Source: Pseudaminobacter sp047739745
GTDB taxonomy: Bacteria; Pseudomonadota; Alphaproteobacteria; Rhizobiales; Rhizobiaceae
Length of the DNA stretch: 64,000 nt
Assembly (NCBI RefSeq): GCF_047739745.1
Contig: NZ_JBLLVA010000004.1
Coordinates: 62,001-126,000 of the forward strand
Direction: 5' to 3'
Notes under the pieces: model-generated
Told to the model about the DNA's origin: nothing
What the model saw: the letters and a program-made list of their open reading frames with translations, nothing else
Database searches by the model: none
Part shown: one piece after another, positions 42,123 through 52,004 of the stretch
How positions within the stretch are numbered: position 1 is the first letter of the stretch
Layout of the letters: the number at the start of each line of letters is the position of its first letter
Program-made: the position numbers and the translations under genes

Positions 42123-42727
42123 CAGGTCCGGCGCGGAATGGAAGCGCGGGTCGAAACGAAAAAGATTTCAGCAGGTTGCTCGCTGGTGCGGACATAGGCA
42201 TGCGCGACGCCCGAATCGAAACAGACGCTGTCGCCTTGCTCCAGATGCTGGGGCTCCCGACCTTCATAGTGGAGGTCGATCGAGCCTGAAAGCACCGTCA
42301 CGACCTCTTCGCCCTCATGGTTGCTCCAGTCGACGCGGTCAGGCACTTGCGTCGTGTGGATGATCATGATTCCCGGGTTGAGCCGGCCGTGTGTCCGGGT
42401 GGCCTGAGGGTAATAGTCGTACAGGCCGGTATGGTGCGGTTCTATCTGCGAGCGTCGCTGCAGGATGAACTTTTCCTCCTGGGTGTCCTGCTCGATGATG
42501 TCGGTTACAAGAACACCCAGGCCCCGGGCTATTTTGTAGATGGTCTGGAAACCGCCCAAAACTTTGCCGGTCTCGATCTTGCTGATGGTGGCGAACGAGA
42601 CACCGCTTTTCTTGCTGAGTTCTACGAGAGTAACATTTTGGGCCAGGCGTCGCTGCCTTAGTCTCTTCCCGATATTGGCCGGAGATGAAGTCTGCTCTGC
42701 CTTCCGGGACTTCTGAATTTTTGCCAT
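42122..42727 (-). CDS. XRE-family regulator with C-terminal cupin domain
   Basis: 201 residues. An N-terminal helix-turn-helix (about 18-75: IGKRLRQRRLAQNVTLVELSK, shortened, then GVSFATISKIETGK) is followed by a RmlC-like cupin domain (about 105-190; NHEGEEVVTVLSGSIDLHYE and LEQGDSVCFDSGVAHAYV). This is the HipB/PuuR-like class that senses small nitrogen compounds or amino acids through the cupin pocket. It lies 101 bp upstream of the Liv binding-protein gene on the same strand and is its probable regulator. The ATG at 42727 starts a basic N-terminus; an upstream in-frame start adds 25 unlikely residues. Confidence 0.88.
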   Translation of the reverse strand: MAKIQKSRKAEQTSSPANIGKRLRQRRLAQNVTLVELSKKSGVSFATISKIETGKVLGGFQTIYKIARGLGVLVTDIIEQDTQEEKFILQRRSQIEPHHTGLYDYYPQATRTHGRLNPGIMIIHTTQVPDRVDWSNHEGEEVVTVLSGSIDLHYEGREPQHLEQGDSVCFDSGVAHAYVRTSEQPAEIFFVSTRASIPRRT

Positions 42728-42877
42728 GTGAATCGTCAAGGCTTTACTGCGGTTGCGAAGCCGACAGCTACCGCCACGTCGACATGGCGCTATGCATGGC
42801 ATGGTCCGGATGCTTTGGCCAGTGCATCAGCTACAGCCGGGTTGACAGGCAGGCCGGCGATCGCCCAACATGCAGCC

Positions 42878-42979
42878 TTCACCAGGGGAGTCCCGACAAG
42901 GGGCTGAGATACTGCTGGCTCGCGCAGCGCAGTGACCCGTCGAACCTGATCCAGTTCATACTGGCGTAGGGATGGTGCA
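42878..42979 (+). ncRNA. TPP riboswitch (THI element)
   Basis: The conserved THI-box blocks are all present upstream of thiC: CACCAGGGGAGTCC at 42880, GGGCTGAGATACTG at 42901, and ACCCGTCGAACCTGATCCAG at 42935 with the CTGG/CGTAGGGA closing. The outer P1 stem CACC (42880-42883) pairs with GGTG (42974-42977). It binds thiamin diphosphate and should repress thiC. A further hairpin at 43022-43040 (ATCGGA/TCCGAT) lies in the 140-nt stretch before the ribosome-binding site and may take part in the switch. Confidence 0.95.
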
Positions 42980-43118
42980 GGCGCTCCATGGGTCATCTGT
43001 CCGTCGCGGGCGATGCGAAATATCGGATAAGCTGTCCGATCGCTGACAAGCGAAGCGTCTTATTCCTCCTTCCGGCACCGAACTGGGTCTCCAATGCGAC
43101 CGAGCAAAGGAGGTCCCT

Positions 43119-44953
<1,835 letters not shown>

Positions 44954-44957
<4 letters not shown>

Positions 44958-45940
44958 AGGTGCTGGTCCAAGGGGCCGGCGTCGCCGGCCTCACGGTCGC
45001 GCATGAGCTCAGCCGTCGCGGCGCGTCGGTTTGCGTCAGCGACCCGCGCCGTGACCTAACCGCCACTGCCTCGTGGTTCGCCGGCGGCATGCTGGCACCC
45101 TGGTGCGAGCGTGAGAGCGCCGAGCGGATGGTACTGGAGCTCGGAACCGGTGCCGCCGAATGGTGGGAAAGCGTTCTGCCCGGCCACGTCACGCGTGCCG
45201 GCACGCTGGTCGTGGCCCCGGCGCGCGACCGGGCTGAACTGGCGCGTTTCGCCGCGCGCACGACCGGCTTCGTGGAACTCGACGCGGCGGCGATCGCCGC
45301 GCTCGAACCCGATCTCGGCGGACGGTTTCGGCATGGCCTGTATTTTGCCGGCGAAGCGCATCTGGACCCACGCGCGGCCCTTCTCGCCCTGCACGACAAG
45401 CTGGAGGCGATGGGCGTCCGTTTCGAAAACCACAAGCCGGATGAGGCCAGCTTCGCTCGCGTTGTCGATTGTACCGGCATGGCCCGCGCCGGCACCGATC
45501 CGCAACTGCGTGGCGTGCGCGGCGAGATGCTGATCCTGCGGACGCCGGACATCACCCTTTCGAGGCCGGTACGGCTCCTGCATCCGCGTTTTCCGCTCTA
45601 TGTCGTTCCGCGTTCCGACCACCATTTCATGGTCGGCGCGACCATGATCGAGAGCCATTCCGCCCGTCCGGTCACGGCGCGCTCGATGATGGAACTGCTC
45701 AACGCGGCTTACAGCCTGCACCCCGCCTTCGCCGAAGCCGAGATCATCGAGGCAGGCGTTGGTGTACGGCCGGCCTATGCCGACAACCTGCCGCGCGTCG
45801 ACAAGCAGGCGAACACGATCAGCATCAACGGGCTCCACCGCCACGGCTTCCTGCTGGCGCCGGCAATGGCGCGGCAGGCAGCAGATCTTGTTCTCGAACA
45901 CGCCGAAGCGAAGGAGCTTCTTCATGAAACTCACCATTAA
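44954..45940 (+). CDS. thiO: glycine oxidase ThiO
   Basis: 328-residue FAD-dependent oxidase that makes dehydroglycine from glycine for thiazole synthesis, the aerobic alternative to ThiH. The FAD motif GAGVAGL (7-13) opens the protein; VVDCTGMA, YVVPRSDHHFMVGAT and the C-terminal GLHRHGFLLAPAMA match the DadA/ThiO fold. The ATG overlaps the thiC stop, and the gene end overlaps thiS by 17 bp. Its presence between thiC and thiS supports ThiO rather than a general amino acid oxidase. Confidence 0.92.
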
Positions 45941-46121
45941 CGGCAAGACGGAGGAGGTCTCGGCCGCCACGCTGGCCGTTCTGCTGACCGAATTGGATTA
46001 TGAAGGCGACTGGCTTGCCACCGCCCGCAATGGCGAGGTCGTGCATGCGGCCGATCGGCAGCACTGCCGACTGGCCGAAGGCGACCGGATCGAAATCCTC
46101 TCGCCCATGCAGGGGGGCTGA
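45924..46121 (+). CDS. thiS: sulfur carrier protein ThiS
   Basis: 65-residue ubiquitin-like protein ending in the Gly-Gly needed for thiocarboxylation (ILSPMQGG). It carries sulfur to ThiG for the thiazole ring. The start KLTINGK and the internal TLAVLLTELDY agree with the family. The ATG at 45924 lies inside thiO with GGAG 10 bp ahead. No thiF is present in the window, so the adenylating partner must be encoded elsewhere. Confidence 0.93.
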   Translation: MKLTINGKTEEVSAATLAVLLTELDYEGDWLATARNGEVVHAADRQHCRLAEGDRIEILSPMQGG

Positions 46122-46124
46122 GAG

Positions 46125-46901
46125 ATGCTTTCCCTCTACGGCAAGCAGCTTGCCTCGCGTCTTTTTCTCGGCACGGCCCAATATCCCTCGCCTGCGATCC
46201 TTGCCGACGCCGTGAGGGGCTCCGGAGCGTCGGTCGCGACCGTGTCGCTGCGCCGCGAAACGGCCGGCGGCGGCACGGGCGGCGGCGCGTTCTGGTCGCT
46301 GATCCGCTCGCTTGACGTCGCGGTGTTGCCAAATACGGCCGGGTGCCACTCGGCCAAGGAAGCCGTCACCACAGCGGCAATGGCGCGTGAGGTGTTCGGC
46401 ACCAACTGGATCAAGCTCGAGGTCATCGGCAATCACGACACGCTGCAGCCGGAAGTGTTCGAACTTGTGGAAGCCGCCCGCATCCTTTGCCGCGACGGCT
46501 TTGCCGTCTTCCCCTACACCACCGACGATCTTGTAGTGGCCGAGCGGCTGCTTGAAGCCGGCTGCGAGGTGCTGATGCCATGGTGCGCGCCGATCGGCTC
46601 GGCCAAGGGGCCGCTCAACCTAGACGCGCTGCGCACCCTGCGCGGCCATTTCCCCGATGTCCCTCTCATAGTCGATGCGGGTCTCGGCCGGCCCTCCCAT
46701 GCCGCGGCGGTGATGGAACTCGGCTTCGACGCCGTTCTCCTCAACACCGCGGTTGCCAAGGCAGGCGATCCGGCGGCAATGGCCGTCGCCTTCGCCAAAG
46801 CGGTCGAAGCCGGTCGCGCCGCCTATCTTGCCGGCATGCTGGAGCCACGCGACATGGCTGTCCCCTCGACGCCGGTGATCGGAAAGGCGGTGTTCACGTG
46901 A
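46125..46901 (+). CDS. thiG: thiazole synthase
   Basis: 258-residue TIM-barrel enzyme assembling the thiazole phosphate from deoxyxylulose-5-phosphate, ThiS thiocarboxylate and dehydroglycine. K97 in WIKLEVIGN is the expected Schiff-base lysine. LPNTAGCHSAKEAV, GCEVLMPWCAPIGS and VDAGLGRPSHAAAVMELGFD are conserved blocks. It starts 3 bp after thiS and overlaps thiE by 3 bp. Confidence 0.97.
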   Translation: MLSLYGKQLASRLFLGTAQYPSPAILADAVRGSGASVATVSLRRETAGGGTGGGAFWSLIRSLDVAVLPNTAGCHSAKEAVTTAAMAREVFGTNWIKLEVIGNHDTLQPEVFELVEAARILCRDGFAVFPYTTDDLVVAERLLEAGCEVLMPWCAPIGSAKGPLNLDALRTLRGHFPDVPLIVDAGLGRPSHAAAVMELGFDAVLLNTAVAKAGDPAAMAVAFAKAVEAGRAAYLAGMLEPRDMAVPSTPVIGKAVFT

Positions 46902-47503
46902 AGCTCGACCCGTTCTACCTGATTGTCGATAGCGCCGCCTGGACGAAGCGCCTGGTGCCGCTGGGCGTGAAGTTGGTTCAGCTCCGCATCAAGGACATGG
47001 AACGCCCTGCCCTGCTGGAGGAAATCCGCCAGGCCAGGACGATCTGCGAGCGCCATGGCTGCCAGCTCATCGTCAACGATCATTGGCGATTGGCGATCGA
47101 GGCTGGGTGCGACTTTGTCCATCTCGGCCAGGAAGACCTCGCGACGGCCGACCTTGGCGCTATCCGTCGCGCCGGAATGAGCCTGGGGCTCAGCACCCAC
47201 GATCACGCAGAACTCGAAACCGCGCTTGCCGCACAGCCTGACTATGTGGCGCTCGGCCCGATCTATCCGACCATCTTGAAGAAGATGAAATGGGCGCCGC
47301 AAGGGCTGGAGCGCATTGCCGAGTGGAAGAAGCGCATCGGCCTCTTGCCGCTCGTCGCCATAGGAGGATTGAACCCGGGGCGGCTTGCGGGCGTTTTCGA
47401 GGCCGGCGCCGACACTGCGGCCGTGGTCACCGACATCACGCTCAACCCCGATCCGGAGGCGCGTGCTCGCGAATGGATCGAGCGGACCTCGCCATGGCGG
47501 TGA
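46898..47503 (+). CDS. thiE: thiamin-phosphate synthase
   Basis: 201-residue TIM-barrel enzyme joining HMP-diphosphate and thiazole phosphate. VQLRIK (27-32), VNDHWRLA with the Asp of the metal site (59-66), HLGQED (75-80), GLSTHDHAE and YVALGPIYPT are the expected blocks. The GTG start overlaps the thiG stop (GTGA), which decides it; no ATG lies nearby. The loop GPIYPTILKKMKWAP differs from the common GPIFPTxTK form. Confidence 0.93.
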   Translation: MKLDPFYLIVDSAAWTKRLVPLGVKLVQLRIKDMERPALLEEIRQARTICERHGCQLIVNDHWRLAIEAGCDFVHLGQEDLATADLGAIRRAGMSLGLSTHDHAELETALAAQPDYVALGPIYPTILKKMKWAPQGLERIAEWKKRIGLLPLVAIGGLNPGRLAGVFEAGADTAAVVTDITLNPDPEARAREWIERTSPWR

Positions 47504-48318
47504 GCGGCGCGCCGCACGTATTGGTGGTGGCGGGATCGGACTCATCGGGCGGCGCCGGCCTTGCCCGCGACGTGGAAACGATCTCCGCATTCGGGCTACG
47601 CACCTGCCTGGCGGTAACGGCCGTGACGGTGCAGACCCATGTCGGCGTCGATCGCATCGAGCCCATGCCCGCCAACCTCATAGCCGAGCAGATGCGCGCC
47701 GCATTTGCCGCCAATGCAATTCGCGCGATCAAGATCGGCATGTTGGGGGCAGAGGAAGCCATTGCGGCAATGGCAGCCGTGTTGCGGCTGCACCGCCAGG
47801 TGCCCGCTGTTCTTGACCCGGTACTTGCCGCCTCGTCGGGCCGTGCGCTGTTGCCCGATACGGCCATCGGCGCGATGAAGCATGAGCTGATGCCGCTTTG
47901 TGCCCTGGTGACGCCGAACCTGATCGAGCTGGCGATCCTTACCGGCAGTGAGCCGGCCTCGCATGAGCCGGCCACCTTGCGGCAGGGTCACATGCTCCTG
48001 AAGGCCGGGTGCAATGCGGTGCTGGTGAAGGGTGGCCATGCGGGAGGTGTCGAAGCGGCCGATCTTTTGCTCCGCCCCGATCAGGTGCCAATGCGCTTTG
48101 CCGCGCCGCGCCTGGCAGGCACGATGCGCGGCACCGGCTGCATGCTCGCCAGCGCCATCGCAGCCCATCTGGCCGCCGAAGGCGAAATGGATTCGGTCGA
48201 CGAGGCTGTACGGCAGGCAAAGCGCTACGTGTTCGAGAGGTACGCGGCAGCTACAACACCCGGCGATAACAACGTACTTCCGCAGCGTAATCCGTCCGAA
48301 GGTGGCCATTTGACGTAA
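47494..48318 (+). CDS. thiD: hydroxymethylpyrimidine/phosphomethylpyrimidine kinase
   Basis: 274-residue ribokinase-fold enzyme that phosphorylates HMP twice to HMP-diphosphate. AGSDSSGGAGLARDVETI (13-30) is the substrate segment, LDPVLAASSG and VTPNLIELAIL follow, and the anion hole with catalytic Cys is GTMRGTGCMLASAIA. The ATG at 47494 overlaps thiE by 10 bp; a GTG at 47500 forming a GTGA overlap is an equal candidate. Final gene of the thiamin operon. Confidence 0.95.
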   Translation: MAVSGAPHVLVVAGSDSSGGAGLARDVETISAFGLRTCLAVTAVTVQTHVGVDRIEPMPANLIAEQMRAAFAANAIRAIKIGMLGAEEAIAAMAAVLRLHRQVPAVLDPVLAASSGRALLPDTAIGAMKHELMPLCALVTPNLIELAILTGSEPASHEPATLRQGHMLLKAGCNAVLVKGGHAGGVEAADLLLRPDQVPMRFAAPRLAGTMRGTGCMLASAIAAHLAAEGEMDSVDEAVRQAKRYVFERYAAATTPGDNNVLPQRNPSEGGHLT

Positions 48319-48332
48319 TTTTGTGCATGCGA

Positions 48333-48415
48333 GGCCCAAACTTGGAAAACCGTTCCCCACGCCAGAACGTTGACGGACTGGCGGGGCCGGGTCAGGTTCA
48401 TGTCCAACTTGGGCC
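48333..48415 (+). ncRNA. nested stem-loop element between thiD and nrtR (candidate RNA)
   Basis: GGCCCAAACTTGGA (48333-48346) pairs with TCCAACTTGGGCC (48403-48415) with one bulge. Inside, CCCC-AC-GCCAG (48355-48365) pairs with CTGGCGGGG (48378-48386). The element ends 12 bp before the nrtR start. It could be the thiD terminator or a leader RNA; no known riboswitch was recognised. Confidence 0.35.
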
Positions 48416-48427
48416 AGCCGCAGAGCA

Positions 48428-49390
48428 ATGTACGACAAGACACCGAAGCACAGCGCAAGAGCGGAGCAGGGCCGCGAAGTAACCGTGGACCTGATCGCGG
48501 TGCTGGTCGCGGTGACCAATGATCGGCCTTGCGTCCTGACCATCCGTCAGGCCAGGGCACTGCCTTCGGGGCCCTTCGAACTCGGGCATCGGTCGCTGCA
48601 ATCGGGCCTGCGCGACTGGGTCGAGCAACAGACTGGGCATCCGCTCGGCTATATCGAGCAGCTCTATACTTTCGCCGACCGCGACCGCGTCGCGCATGAA
48701 CGGGTGCAGCGGGTCATCTCGATCAGCTATCTCGGCCTGACACGGCAGGATCAGGCCGAGGATGCGCCGAACCGGGACTGGCGGTGCTGGTACGACTATT
48801 TTCCTTGGGAGGATCACCGCGCCGGCCAACCGCCGATGCTGCGAGACGTACTTGAACCGCAACTGCGTGACTGGGCGAAAGCCGCCACCGGCGCTGAGTT
48901 GCGCCAGGACCGCTGGCAGCGGGCGGCGATCGCCTTCGGCTTCGACGCGTATGGCTGGAACGAGGAACTCGTCCTGCAACGCTACGAGCTTCTCTATGAA
49001 GCTCTGCTGGTGGAGGAAGCCCGGCGCGGCGGGCAGGCGGGCGAGCCGCTCCCGATCCCCGGACGGTCGATGACCGCCGATCATCGGCGCATCCTCGCCA
49101 CAGGAATTGCCCGCCTTCGCAGCAAGATCAAATATCGGCCGGTCGTCTTCGAATTGATGCCCCCGGTTTTCACCCTCCTGCAATTACAGCGCACGGTCGA
49201 AGCATTGGTCGGCAGGCTGGTGCACAAGCAGAATTTCCGGCGCCTTATCGAGCAGCAGGAGCTGGTCGAGGAAACTGGAGAAACGACCGCCGACACAGGC
49301 GGGCGTCCAGCCAAGCTGTTCCGCTTCCGCCATGCGGTGCTGCCTGAACGATCCGTCGCCGGAACGAAATTACCACTTTCGCGCGCTTGA
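48428..49390 (+). CDS. nrtR: NrtR-type Nudix-related transcriptional regulator of NAD synthesis
   Basis: 320 residues. The N-terminal half (about 18-170) is a Nudix fold with a degenerate Nudix box, lacking the GX5EX7REUXEEXGU glutamates, as in NrtR repressors that bind ADP-ribose-type ligands without hydrolysis. The C-terminal half has a winged helix (about 215-300; VFELMPPVFTLLQLQRTVEA, KQNFRRLIEQQELVEET). It precedes nadABC by 66 bp, and that gap holds two 21-bp palindromes. Repression of nadABC when NAD pools are high is the expected role. Confidence 0.9.
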   Translation: MYDKTPKHSARAEQGREVTVDLIAVLVAVTNDRPCVLTIRQARALPSGPFELGHRSLQSGLRDWVEQQTGHPLGYIEQLYTFADRDRVAHERVQRVISISYLGLTRQDQAEDAPNRDWRCWYDYFPWEDHRAGQPPMLRDVLEPQLRDWAKAATGAELRQDRWQRAAIAFGFDAYGWNEELVLQRYELLYEALLVEEARRGGQAGEPLPIPGRSMTADHRRILATGIARLRSKIKYRPVVFELMPPVFTLLQLQRTVEALVGRLVHKQNFRRLIEQQELVEETGETTADTGGRPAKLFRFRHAVLPERSVAGTKLPLSRA

Positions 49391-49396
49391 CATCTC

Positions 49397-49417
49397 TTAT
49401 GCTCACAGTAAGCATAT
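49397..49417. promoter_or_regulatory. putative NrtR operator 1
   Basis: TATGCT (49398-49403) and AGCATA (49411-49416) form a perfect 6-bp inverted repeat spaced by 7 bp, directly after nrtR. It has the same 21-bp build as operator 2, with TTATGCTC as half-site. Confidence 0.65.
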
Positions 49418-49424
49418 GCCCTCA

Positions 49425-49445
49425 TTATACTCAAATAGAGCATAA
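49425..49445. promoter_or_regulatory. putative NrtR operator 2
   Basis: TTATACTC (49425-49432) and GAGCATAA (49438-49445) match as an inverted repeat in 7 of 8 positions. Its centre lies 28 bp from that of operator 1 and 22 bp before the nadA start, so a bound repressor would block transcription or RNA polymerase entry. Confidence 0.65.
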
Positions 49446-49456
49446 CGAGGCTGACG

Positions 49457-50431
49457 ATGCTGAACCCGCCCTTCCCGGCCGCCGCGTTGTATGAGCGTGT
49501 ACGGCGGGTGATTCCACCGATCGAATGGCCCGTATTCGAAGACGATATCGCGGCGATTCTCGCTTTGAAGCGGGAACGCAATGCGGTCGTTCTGGCGCAT
49601 AACTACCAGACACCGGAAATATTCCATTGCGTCGCCGACATTGTCGGAGACAGCCTGGCGCTGGCGCGCAAGGCGATGGAAGTGGAGGCCGATGTCATCG
49701 TGCTGGCTGGCGTACACTTCATGGCCGAGACTGCCAAGCTGCTCAATCCAAGCAAGACCGTGCTGATCCCGGACGAAGACGCAGGCTGCTCGCTAGCCGA
49801 TTCGATTACGGCCGAGGACGTCCGCCTCCTTCGGCAGCGTTATCCGGGCGTGCCGGTCGTCACCTATGTCAACACGTCAGCCGCCGTGAAAGCGGAATCC
49901 GACATCTGCTGCACGTCGGGAAATGCGCGAGCCGTCGTCGAGTCGCTCGGCGTCGATCGGGTGATGATGCTGCCCGACGAATATCTCGCCAACAACATCG
50001 CCGCAGAGACCGAAGTCGAGATCATCACCTGGAAGGGACATTGCGAGGTGCACGAGCGGTTCACGCCCGCCGAGGTGCGCCAGTTGCGTGAAGACCATCC
50101 GGGCGTCGTGGTGCTTGCGCATCCCGAATGCCCGCCGGAGGTGGTGGCAGAGGCCGACTTTTCAGGTTCGACGGCGGTCATGTCGGACTATGTCGGCCAG
50201 CAAAAGCCGCCTCAGGTCGTGCTTTTGACCGAATGTTCGATGAGCGACAATGTTGCCGTCAACCATCCCGGGGTCGAATTCATCCGCCCGTGCAATCTCT
50301 GCCCGCATATGAAGCGGATTACGCTTGCCAATATCCGCCGGGCCCTGGAGGAGAACCGACACGAGGTCACCATCGATCCGGCTATCGCCGCCCCGGCGCG
50401 CCGTTCCGTCGAACGCATGCTTGCCATCTGA
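49457..50431 (+). CDS. nadA: quinolinate synthase A
   Basis: 324-residue [4Fe-4S] enzyme that condenses iminoaspartate and dihydroxyacetone phosphate into quinolinate. The cluster cysteines are C111 (DEDAGCSLAD), C196 (WKGHCEVHE) and C282 (NLCPHMKRI). VLAHNYQTPEI and GVHFMAETAKLL are further hallmarks. First gene of the NrtR-preceded operon, with GAGG 10 bp before the ATG. Confidence 0.96.
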   Translation: MLNPPFPAAALYERVRRVIPPIEWPVFEDDIAAILALKRERNAVVLAHNYQTPEIFHCVADIVGDSLALARKAMEVEADVIVLAGVHFMAETAKLLNPSKTVLIPDEDAGCSLADSITAEDVRLLRQRYPGVPVVTYVNTSAAVKAESDICCTSGNARAVVESLGVDRVMMLPDEYLANNIAAETEVEIITWKGHCEVHERFTPAEVRQLREDHPGVVVLAHPECPPEVVAEADFSGSTAVMSDYVGQQKPPQVVLLTECSMSDNVAVNHPGVEFIRPCNLCPHMKRITLANIRRALEENRHEVTIDPAIAAPARRSVERMLAI

Positions 50432-50442
50432 GCCCCGCAAGC

Positions 50443-51999
50443 ATGAGCCTCGACCGCCACGATCTCGCCGGCCGGCCGCTTATCGTGGGCGGTGGCATCG
50501 CCGGGCTGATGACCGCCCTCTGCCTGGCGCCTGAACCGGTCGTTCTGCTCTCGAAAGCTTCGCTTGGTGGCGAATCGTCCAGTGTTCTGGCGCAAGGCGG
50601 CATGGCTGCGAGCCTCGGCGGGGAAGACGATCCGGCGCTGCATATGGAAGATACGCTGGCGGCGGGCGATGGGCTCTGTGATCCCGCGGCTGTCAGGCGG
50701 GTCATCGAGGCCGCGCCGGCCGTGGTCGACAGGCTCGGACGGCTCGGTGTCGCCTTTGACCGGACGCCGACGGGGGCGCTGCAACTGGGCCTCGAAGCCG
50801 CGCATTCGCGCCGCCGCATCGTCCATGCATCCGGTGACGCCACCGGCAGGGAACTGGTCCGTGCGCTGGTTGCGGCGGTGCGCCATACGCCTTCGATCGA
50901 GCTTGTCGAGCACATGGAGGTTCGTCGGCTCTTCGTCACGGATGGCGCGATCGGCGGCGCGCTGGCCGTCGGCCGGGCCGGAGCCATGGTGTTCGAGACA
51001 GGACGGATCGTGCTGGCGACCGGCGGCATCGGCGGACTGTTCCTCGACAGCACCAACCCGCTCGGCTGCTTCGGACAGGGGCTGGCGCTGGCCGCACGGG
51101 CGGGCGCCGAACTCGCCGATCTTGAGTTCGTTCAGTTCCATCCCACGGCGCTCGACGGACCGCGCCGCCCGATGCGGCTGATAAGCGAAGCCGTGCGTGG
51201 TGAGGGCGCGGTGCTGGTGGACGAGGCCGGCCGCCGCTTCCTGGCCGATATGCCCGGCGCGGAGCTTGCGCCCCGGGATGCGGTGGCGCGCGGCGTCTGG
51301 CGCCATCTGTCCGAAGGACATCGCGTTTTCCTCGACGCGCGGCAATGTCTGGGTACGCGGTTCGCCGAGCGCTTTCCGGCGATCGCTGCATACTGTCATG
51401 GGGCCGGCGTCGACCCGGCAACACAGCCGATCCCGGTGCGGCCCGCCGTCCACTATCATATGGGCGGCATCGCCGTGGACCCCGCCGGGCGCAGCTCCGT
51501 TCCCGGGCTCTGGGCTTGCGGTGAAGTCGCTTCGACCGGCCTGCACGGCGCCAACCGGCTCGCCAGCAACTCGCTGAGCGAGGCTGTCGTCTGCGCTCAA
51601 AGAGTAGCCGAAAGCGTCGCCGCAGCGACCTCCGGCCCGCTACGTCGCTTGCATTTTCCGATGGCGGCGTGTCTGCCGCCGCATCCCGACCCGTTGCCCG
51701 TCCGGCCGATCGTTTCGTTCGCCATGGGCGTATTGCGGCACCAGGAGTGCCTGAGCGAGGGCATCGAGGCGTTGCTGCCGCTCGCAACGGCAGACGGCGC
51801 GGCTTCCGATCCGGCGACCGTCGCGCTGATGATGTGCGTGGCGGCAATGCAGCGGCAGGAAAGCCGGGGCGCACATTTCCGCTCGGATTTCCCCCAGCGC
51901 GACACCATCGCGCGCCGCTCCAAGCTTACTCTCGACGCGGCGCTGGACGCCGCCTTCGCCTTGATCGACCGCCCCATTCCGCTGGCCAGGAGCGCCTGA
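50443..51999 (+). CDS. nadB: L-aspartate oxidase
   Basis: 518-residue FAD enzyme oxidising L-aspartate to iminoaspartate for NadA. FAD motif VGGGIAGL (15-22), SSVLAQGGMAAS, the active region EFVQFHPTAL, HYHMGGIAVD and GLHGANRLASNSLSEAVV all match the fumarate reductase/aspartate oxidase family. The ATG at 50443 lies 11 bp after nadA. It is somewhat shorter at the C-terminus than E. coli NadB. Confidence 0.95.
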   Translation: MSLDRHDLAGRPLIVGGGIAGLMTALCLAPEPVVLLSKASLGGESSSVLAQGGMAASLGGEDDPALHMEDTLAAGDGLCDPAAVRRVIEAAPAVVDRLGRLGVAFDRTPTGALQLGLEAAHSRRRIVHASGDATGRELVRALVAAVRHTPSIELVEHMEVRRLFVTDGAIGGALAVGRAGAMVFETGRIVLATGGIGGLFLDSTNPLGCFGQGLALAARAGAELADLEFVQFHPTALDGPRRPMRLISEAVRGEGAVLVDEAGRRFLADMPGAELAPRDAVARGVWRHLSEGHRVFLDARQCLGTRFAERFPAIAAYCHGAGVDPATQPIPVRPAVHYHMGGIAVDPAGRSSVPGLWACGEVASTGLHGANRLASNSLSEAVVCAQRVAESVAAATSGPLRRLHFPMAACLPPHPDPLPVRPIVSFAMGVLRHQECLSEGIEALLPLATADGAASDPATVALMMCVAAMQRQESRGAHFRSDFPQRDTIARRSKLTLDAALDAAFALIDRPIPLARSA

Positions 52000-52004
52000 A
52001 CCCG

